From assembly GCA_900763685.1 (NCBI GenBank), contig CAAFLF010000017.1, forward strand, positions 1 to 64,000: DNA of 64,000 nucleotides, written 5' to 3'. The position numbers and the translations under genes were made by a program. The notes beneath the pieces are model-generated. The model made no database searches. It was not told where the DNA came from and saw nothing but the letters and a program-made list of their open reading frames with translations. Position 1 is the stretch's first letter. The number at the start of each line of letters is the position of its first letter. Source of the DNA: an uncultured Oscillospiraceae bacterium (lineage in GTDB: Bacteria; Bacillota; Clostridia; Oscillospirales; Oscillospiraceae). Positions 59,880 through 64,000 of this stretch are shown one piece after another.

Positions 59880-60934
59880 GCGTTTACCTCCTTCCAGACC
59901 TGGCGGACCTTCTCCACGATGGCGTCCGGCGTCAGGAAATCCGTCCGGGAGTCGCCCACGTGGCTCACCGGCCAGCGGCCGGCGGCGGCGATCCTCACGT
60001 CGTCGATCATCTGGCCCATGATGTTGATCTCCGGGCAGATGATGGCCTTGCACTTGGGGTTCACGGCCTCAAAGGCCTCATAGGGGAAGGGCCAGAGGGT
60101 CTTGGGCCGGATGAGGCCCAGCTTCAGCTCGCCCTTCAGGGTCTCCATGGCCGCCCGGCACATCCGGGACGCGGTGCCGTAGGCCGCCAGGACGATGTCG
60201 GCGTCCTCCACGCCGATGGACTCCACTCTCGTCTCGTTGGCGATGAGGGCGGGGTAGAGCTCCGTCTCGGCGATGTTCTTCTCGATGTAATGGGCGGTGC
60301 CCACGGGGAAGAGGATGGCCTGGGCCTTGCCGCCCCGGGCGTCGCTGCCCCGGAGGGCCCAGTCCTTGGCCGGGAGGTTCTCCCGGCGGGGCGGCATCCG
60401 GTCAAAGTCCACGGCGCCCATCATCTGGCCGATCATGCCGTCCGCCAGGATGACCACGGGGTTGCGGTACTGGTCGGCGATGTCAAAGGCCTCGTAGACC
60501 ATGGAGGCGGCCTCCTGCACGTCAGAGGGGGCCATGGTCACCACCCGGTAGCCGCCGTTGCCGCACATGCGGTAGTCCTCCTGGGCGGCCTTCATGGTGC
60601 CGAAGGCGGGGCCGCTGCGCATCACCACCACGATGACCGCCGGCAGGCGGGTCAGGGTCATGGCGGCCAGGGCCTCCAGCTTCAGGCAGAAGCCGGGGCC
60701 GGAGGTGGAGGTCATCACCCGTCCGCCCGCGGCGGAGGCGCCCATGACCATGTTCATGGCGGCCATTTCGCTCTCCGCCTGCAGGAAGAGCCCGCCTCTG
60801 GGGGGCAGCTCCCGGGAGAAGTACTCCGGGATCTCGCTCTGGGGCGTGATGGGATAGCCGAAAAACGCCTGGCAGCCGGCCTGGATGGCGGCCTCCGCCA
60901 TGGCCTCGTTGCCCTTCATCAATACCTTCGCCAT
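59876..60934 (-). CDS. vorB: 2-oxoacid (3-methyl-2-oxobutanoate):ferredoxin oxidoreductase, alpha subunit VorB
   Basis: Subunit of 352 residues. FFGYPITPQSEIPEYFSRELP and TSTSGPGFCLKLEALAAMT are typical of VorB/KorA. The closest family name is the branched-chain 2-oxoacid enzyme, which uses oxoacids from valine, leucine and isoleucine, although 2-oxoglutarate or aromatic oxoacids cannot be excluded. It follows the ferredoxin subunit by one base. Confidence 0.92.
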   Translation of the reverse strand: MAKVLMKGNEAMAEAAIQAGCQAFFGYPITPQSEIPEYFSRELPPRGGLFLQAESEMAAMNMVMGASAAGGRVMTSTSGPGFCLKLEALAAMTLTRLPAVIVVVMRSGPAFGTMKAAQEDYRMCGNGGYRVVTMAPSDVQEAASMVYEAFDIADQYRNPVVILADGMIGQMMGAVDFDRMPPRRENLPAKDWALRGSDARGGKAQAILFPVGTAHYIEKNIAETELYPALIANETRVESIGVEDADIVLAAYGTASRMCRAAMETLKGELKLGLIRPKTLWPFPYEAFEAVNPKCKAIICPEINIMGQMIDDVRIAAAGRWPVSHVGDSRTDFLTPDAIVEKVRQVWKEVNA

Positions 60935-60935
60935 G

Positions 60936-61166
60936 TCACGCCTCCTCTCCTTCGTCCAGTTTTTCCACGGTGATGACGGCGTCGGGGCACATCATCACGC
61001 AGCTGAGGCAGCCCACGCACTGGCTGCTGTCGCGGATAGCGGCGGGATGGATGCCGCTTTTGTTGAGCACGCTCTTGTCCGCGACGATGAGCTTTTTGGG
61101 ACAGAAGGCCATGCAGAGCTCGCAGCCCTTGCAGGCGTCCCGCAGAAATGTCACTCGAAATGCCAT
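60936..61166 (-). CDS. 2-oxoacid:ferredoxin oxidoreductase, delta subunit (2x 4Fe-4S ferredoxin)
   Basis: Ferredoxin-like subunit of 76 residues. Two cluster sites, CKGCELCMAFCPKK and CVGCLSCVMMCPD, carry electrons from the catalytic subunit to free ferredoxin. It is the first of the four oxidoreductase genes, which are separated by one to seventeen bases or overlap. Confidence 0.94.
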   Translation of the reverse strand: MAFRVTFLRDACKGCELCMAFCPKKLIVADKSVLNKSGIHPAAIRDSSQCVGCLSCVMMCPDAVITVEKLDEGEEA

Positions 61167-61211
61167 AGTACCTTTCCTTCCTGAGAAAGTTGGTCCTTTC
61201 CCCGTGGGTCC

Positions 61212-61898
61212 TCAGCGGTCCAGCCAGTCCGGCCGCATCCGCAGGGTCATGGGGAAGAGCTCCCCCGCGAGGTCCGCGTCCCGCAGCGCCGGGAGCAGCC
61301 GCTCCTCCACCGCCGTGCAGATCACGGGAAGCCCGGTGAGCTTTCCCACCTCCCGGACCAGGGCGTCGCCCCGCAGGACGTCCTCCGCCCCGGTCTCCCG
61401 GAGGAAATGGGTGTTGTTGACAAGGCCCGTCACCTTCAGGCGGCTGGCCCGCTGGATCGCGTCGATATAGGCGGCCACCTGGCCGGCCTCCCGGGTCTGG
61501 GGGCGGTTGGCGTTTACCACCAGCCACATGCCGTACTCCTGTCCCCGCAGCAGCGCGGCGTAGCGCCCCAGCACCGTGGCCCCGGCGGGATCGCCCCCCA
61601 CGTCCACGATCCTGGCCTCGCCGGTGCCCTCCGGCTCAAAGCAGCTCCGCAGGGAGGCGGCCAGCGCCGGGGAGTCCAGGCACATCTCGTCCTCGTAGTA
61701 GCTGGAGATCACCCGGATGTTCTCCGGGGCGAAGTCCTCCCGCAGCTCCCGCAGCCGGAAGTAGGGGTTCACGATGTCAAGGTCCGCCGCCAGGACGGAC
61801 CGGCCCGCCCGGCTCAGCGCCAGGGCGAGATTCGCCGCGAACTCCGTCTTCCCGCTGCCATAATGCCCCACAATGATCGTAGGATCCGGGATGTTCAT
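61212..61898 (-). CDS. MinD/CobB-like P-loop ATPase
   Basis: Cytoplasmic nucleotide-binding protein of 228 residues. The deviant Walker A is VGHYGSGKTE and a switch-like DVGGDPAGA follows. VVNANRPQTREAG resembles the nucleotide-base pocket of ParA/MinD proteins. It lies between the symporter and oxidoreductase genes; a role in assembling or regulating the complex is possible, but nothing in the sequence proves it. Confidence 0.8.
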   Translation of the reverse strand: MNIPDPTIIVGHYGSGKTEFAANLALALSRAGRSVLAADLDIVNPYFRLRELREDFAPENIRVISSYYEDEMCLDSPALAASLRSCFEPEGTGEARIVDVGGDPAGATVLGRYAALLRGQEYGMWLVVNANRPQTREAGQVAAYIDAIQRASRLKVTGLVNNTHFLRETGAEDVLRGDALVREVGKLTGLPVICTAVEERLLPALRDADLAGELFPMTLRMRPDWLDR

Positions 61899-61937
61899 AG
61901 GCTGCCTCCCTTCCGCTTCCGCTGGGGATAGAATGAC

Positions 61938-61975
61938 GGTATCCGGACCGCTGGTGTCCCGGCGGCCCGGATACC
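61938..61975 (-). promoter_or_regulatory. Intercistronic hairpin after the symporter gene
   Basis: A nine-base-pair stem (61938-61946 with 61967-61975) continues after one mismatch into four more pairs, with a ten-base loop and no T tail. It may trim or attenuate the message between symporter and ATPase genes. Confidence 0.45.
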
Positions 61976-61983
61976 CGCGGGGA

Positions 61984-63399
61984 TCAGTTTTTCTCTGCCT
62001 TGGCGGCTTCTTTGGCCGCCTTCACGTCCTTTAGGGTCGTGGGCAGGTCGGGATCGCTCTGATACTCCTTCCAGAGCCTCACGACCACGTTGCTGATGCC
62101 CCAGAGACCCAGAATGTTCAGCACCACCATGAAGCCGTTGAAGACGTCGCAGATGCTCCACACCAGGCTCACGGAAGCGCCGGCGCCCAGCAGCACGAAG
62201 ATGGCGATGAACACGTTGTAGGGCATCACGCCCTTATTGCCGAAGAGCTTCAGCACGTTGGACTGGCCGTAGAAGTAGCCGGCGATGATGGTGGAGAAGG
62301 AGAAGAAGAAAATGCAGATGGAGATGAGGATGTGGCCGATGTTGCCGAAGACGTTGCTGAAGGCGATCTGGGTGAGAACGATGCCGTCCTGGCCGGTGGT
62401 ATAGGCGCCGCTGGTGAGGATGATGAGAACGGTCATGTTCAGGATGATGAAAGTGTCGATGAAGACGCTCATCATGGCCACGATGCCCTGGTCGCAGGGG
62501 TGCTTGACCTTGGCCACAGCGTGGGCATGGGGAGTGGAGCCGGTGCCCGCCTCGTTGGAGAAGAGGCCGCGGGCGATGCCGTAACGCATGGCTTCCTTGA
62601 TGCCGACGCCGAACATACCGCCGGCCACGGCCCGGGGATTGAAGGCGCCCACGAAGATCATCTTGATGGCGGGGCCCAGGTTCTCAATGTTGACGATGAC
62701 CACGATGAGGCCGGCCGCGAGGTAGAGAATGGACATCAGGGGCACGCAGGTGGAGACGAAGGAGGCGATGCGCTGCCGGCCGCCCACCACCACGATCATG
62801 GTGAGGATGGCCACCACCACGCCGATGGCGATGGGGGGCACGTTCAGGGAGTAGCTGAAGGCCTCGCTGATGGTGTTGCCCTGGATGAGAGCCGCGGCGA
62901 GACCGAAGCCCACGATGAGGAAGATGGAGAAGGCGTTGGCGAGACCGCTGCCCAGCTTGCCCTTGAAGGCGGCCTTGATGTAGTAGGCGGGACCGCCGAT
63001 GACGGTGCCGTCCTCCAGGGTGGCCTTGTACTTCTGGGCCGCCACTGCCTCGGAGAAGATGGTGCCCATGCCGAAGAAGGCGCTGACCCACATCCAGAAG
63101 ATGGCGCCGGGGCCGCCGGCCATGATGGCGGTGGCGGGGCCGGCGATGTTGCCGGTGCCCACCTGGCCTGCGATGGCGGTGGCCAGGGACTGCCAGGCGG
63201 ACATGCCGTCCTTACCGGCCTTGCCCTTCTGGCGGATGCCCGCGAAGGTCAGGCGGAAGCTGTCGCCCAGATGGCGGATCTGGGGAAAGCCCAGCCGGAC
63301 GGTGAACATCACGCCCGTCATCACGAGAACGATCATGTAGAAGTTGCCCCAGAGGAAGTTGCTGATCTGACCGAAGAAGTTGTTCAATGCGTCTACCAT
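61984..63399 (-). CDS. Sodium:alanine/glycine symporter (AGCS family)
   Basis: Membrane transporter of 471 residues with about eleven hydrophobic segments that imports alanine, glycine or similar amino acids with Na+. Family hallmarks are GQVGTGNIAGPATAI near the start and GLFSNEAGTGSTPHAHA in the middle. As the first gene of the operon it would supply amino acids for the oxidoreductase pathway. A polylysine/alanine tail ends the chain. Confidence 0.94.
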   Translation of the reverse strand: MVDALNNFFGQISNFLWGNFYMIVLVMTGVMFTVRLGFPQIRHLGDSFRLTFAGIRQKGKAGKDGMSAWQSLATAIAGQVGTGNIAGPATAIMAGGPGAIFWMWVSAFFGMGTIFSEAVAAQKYKATLEDGTVIGGPAYYIKAAFKGKLGSGLANAFSIFLIVGFGLAAALIQGNTISEAFSYSLNVPPIAIGVVVAILTMIVVVGGRQRIASFVSTCVPLMSILYLAAGLIVVIVNIENLGPAIKMIFVGAFNPRAVAGGMFGVGIKEAMRYGIARGLFSNEAGTGSTPHAHAVAKVKHPCDQGIVAMMSVFIDTFIILNMTVLIILTSGAYTTGQDGIVLTQIAFSNVFGNIGHILISICIFFFSFSTIIAGYFYGQSNVLKLFGNKGVMPYNVFIAIFVLLGAGASVSLVWSICDVFNGFMVVLNILGLWGISNVVVRLWKEYQSDPDLPTTLKDVKAAKEAAKAEKN

Positions 63400-63492
63400 G
63401 TGCTTTGTCCTCCTTTAATTTTTCCGTCGCTGCGGTCTCTCTCCTGACAGGTGCGGTGGGGGGGATATGCGCGCGTGATTTATGCGTGGGTC

Positions 63493-64000
63493 TTACTTCG
63501 CGTAGCGGAGCACGGTCTTCGCCACCCGGATGCCGGTGTTTCTGGCGCTCTTGAGGCCGATCTCGTCCTGCTCCACGGCGTCCCGGACGGAGCCCCGCTC
63601 GGGGTGAGTGGTGCAGCCGCCGCCCAGGTAGCAGCCAGGTCTCGGCTCGCCGCCGCTGCCCACCACGATCATGTCGTGGATCTCGAAGTAGTACTGCATG
63701 GTCAGCAGGGCGAATTCCTCGCCGGCGTTGCGGTTGCCGCCCACGGCCAGACATCCGCCCACCTTGTCCTGCAGGCCGTACTGGTACTGGCTGGTGCCGT
63801 AGCGCAGCAGGCCCTCGGTGCGGTCCATGAACTGCTTGAGCTGGGTGGAGATGCTGCCGAAGTATACCGGGGAAGCCAGGATCAGGCCGTCGCACTCCTT
63901 CAGCTTGGGATAGATCTCGTCCATCCCGTCCCGGAAGAGGGCGCAGGCGTGGATGCCGCCGTCCTTCATGCCGGGCTCCCGGCAGCAGGCGAAGCAGCCC
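63493..64000 (-). CDS. Flavodoxin/NADPH-dependent FMN reductase family protein (5' end outside window)
   Basis: The window edge cuts this gene; the visible part holds about 168 residues. The frame continues upstream of the first ATG with a CFACC cysteine cluster typical of iron-sulfur flavoproteins. LILASPVYFGSISTQLKQFMDRTEGL and GCLAVGGNRNAGEE are the flavin-binding loops. It precedes the symporter by about 90 bases and could donate electrons in the same pathway. Confidence 0.85.
   Translation of the reverse strand, partial: GCFACCREPGMKDGGIHACALFRDGMDEIYPKLKECDGLILASPVYFGSISTQLKQFMDRTEGLLRYGTSQYQYGLQDKVGGCLAVGGNRNAGEEFALLTMQYYFEIHDMIVVGSGGEPRPGCYLGGGCTTHPERGSVRDAVEQDEIGLKSARNTGIRVAKTVLRYAK

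Overview
The window is about 65% GC chromosomal DNA from an anaerobic, fermenting Gram-positive bacterium, most likely a clostridium of the Oscillospiraceae type (Flavonifractor, Lawsonibacter or Dysosmobacter-like; this placement is inference from gene content and composition). Supporting signs are a monomeric [FeFe]-hydrogenase, a flavodiiron protein, ferredoxin-dependent 2-oxoacid oxidoreductase with butyrate kinase, the Gram-positive MurT/GatD pair, lipoproteins with lipoboxes, AGGAGG ribosome sites and many promoters of the TTGNNN-17-TATNNT type. I see no tRNA or rRNA genes, phage, insertion sequence or CRISPR array. Most genes are short housekeeping or metabolic units, each closed by a clear GC-rich terminator.

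Layout. 0-5 kb (minus): an ABC importer with a TM1266-type hydrogenase-associated regulator, and malQ. 5-15 kb: a small lipoprotein, pta, an LysM/G5/M23 cell-wall hydrolase behind a structured leader, a membrane ferredoxin with a MATE exporter, and a two-component system with a DUF4340 protein. 14.6-18 kb: a candidate structured RNA, then an [FeFe]-hydrogenase with a possible Rex operator. 18-26 kb: a 26-codon peptide gene with its own promoter and terminator, divergent from a MarR regulator, ABC ATPase and coiled-coil FtsX permease; then a phosphoesterase and mnmG. 26-34 kb: murT-gatD, a KdpDE-like two-component system, HAD phosphatase, a phosphatase-acetyltransferase fusion, and a TIM-barrel protein. 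34-45 kb: cstA behind a long leader, membrane proteins, an M50-like protease, flavodiiron protein, a YegP-family protein, a ZIP transporter, guanine deaminase under a purine riboswitch, and a patatin. 45-51 kb: split transketolase, an S51 peptidase, and a LacI regulator divergent from gap. 51-56 kb: a second structured-RNA candidate, MATE exporter, a frameshifted FliB-like gene and an AlbA-type protein. 55.7-64 kb (minus): a catabolic operon of amino-acid symporter, ATPase, four-subunit 2-oxoacid:ferredoxin oxidoreductase, butyrate kinase, PduL and M20 peptidase, preceded by a flavodoxin-family gene cut by the window edge.

How the genes fit together. The terminal operon encodes a complete route from a 2-oxoacid to an acyl-CoA, acyl-phosphate, free acid and ATP, with reduced ferredoxin as by-product. 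The hydrogenase at 15.5 kb could dispose of those electrons. pta, gap and transketolase cover sugar fermentation, and the flavodiiron protein covers oxygen defence. The main regulatory observations are three promoters with the same direct-repeat geometry (one driving the KdpDE-like genes themselves), a guanine riboswitch arranged as an ON switch, LacI-type operators shared by lacI and gap, and CsoR/CstR-like palindromes ahead of the ABC importer operon.
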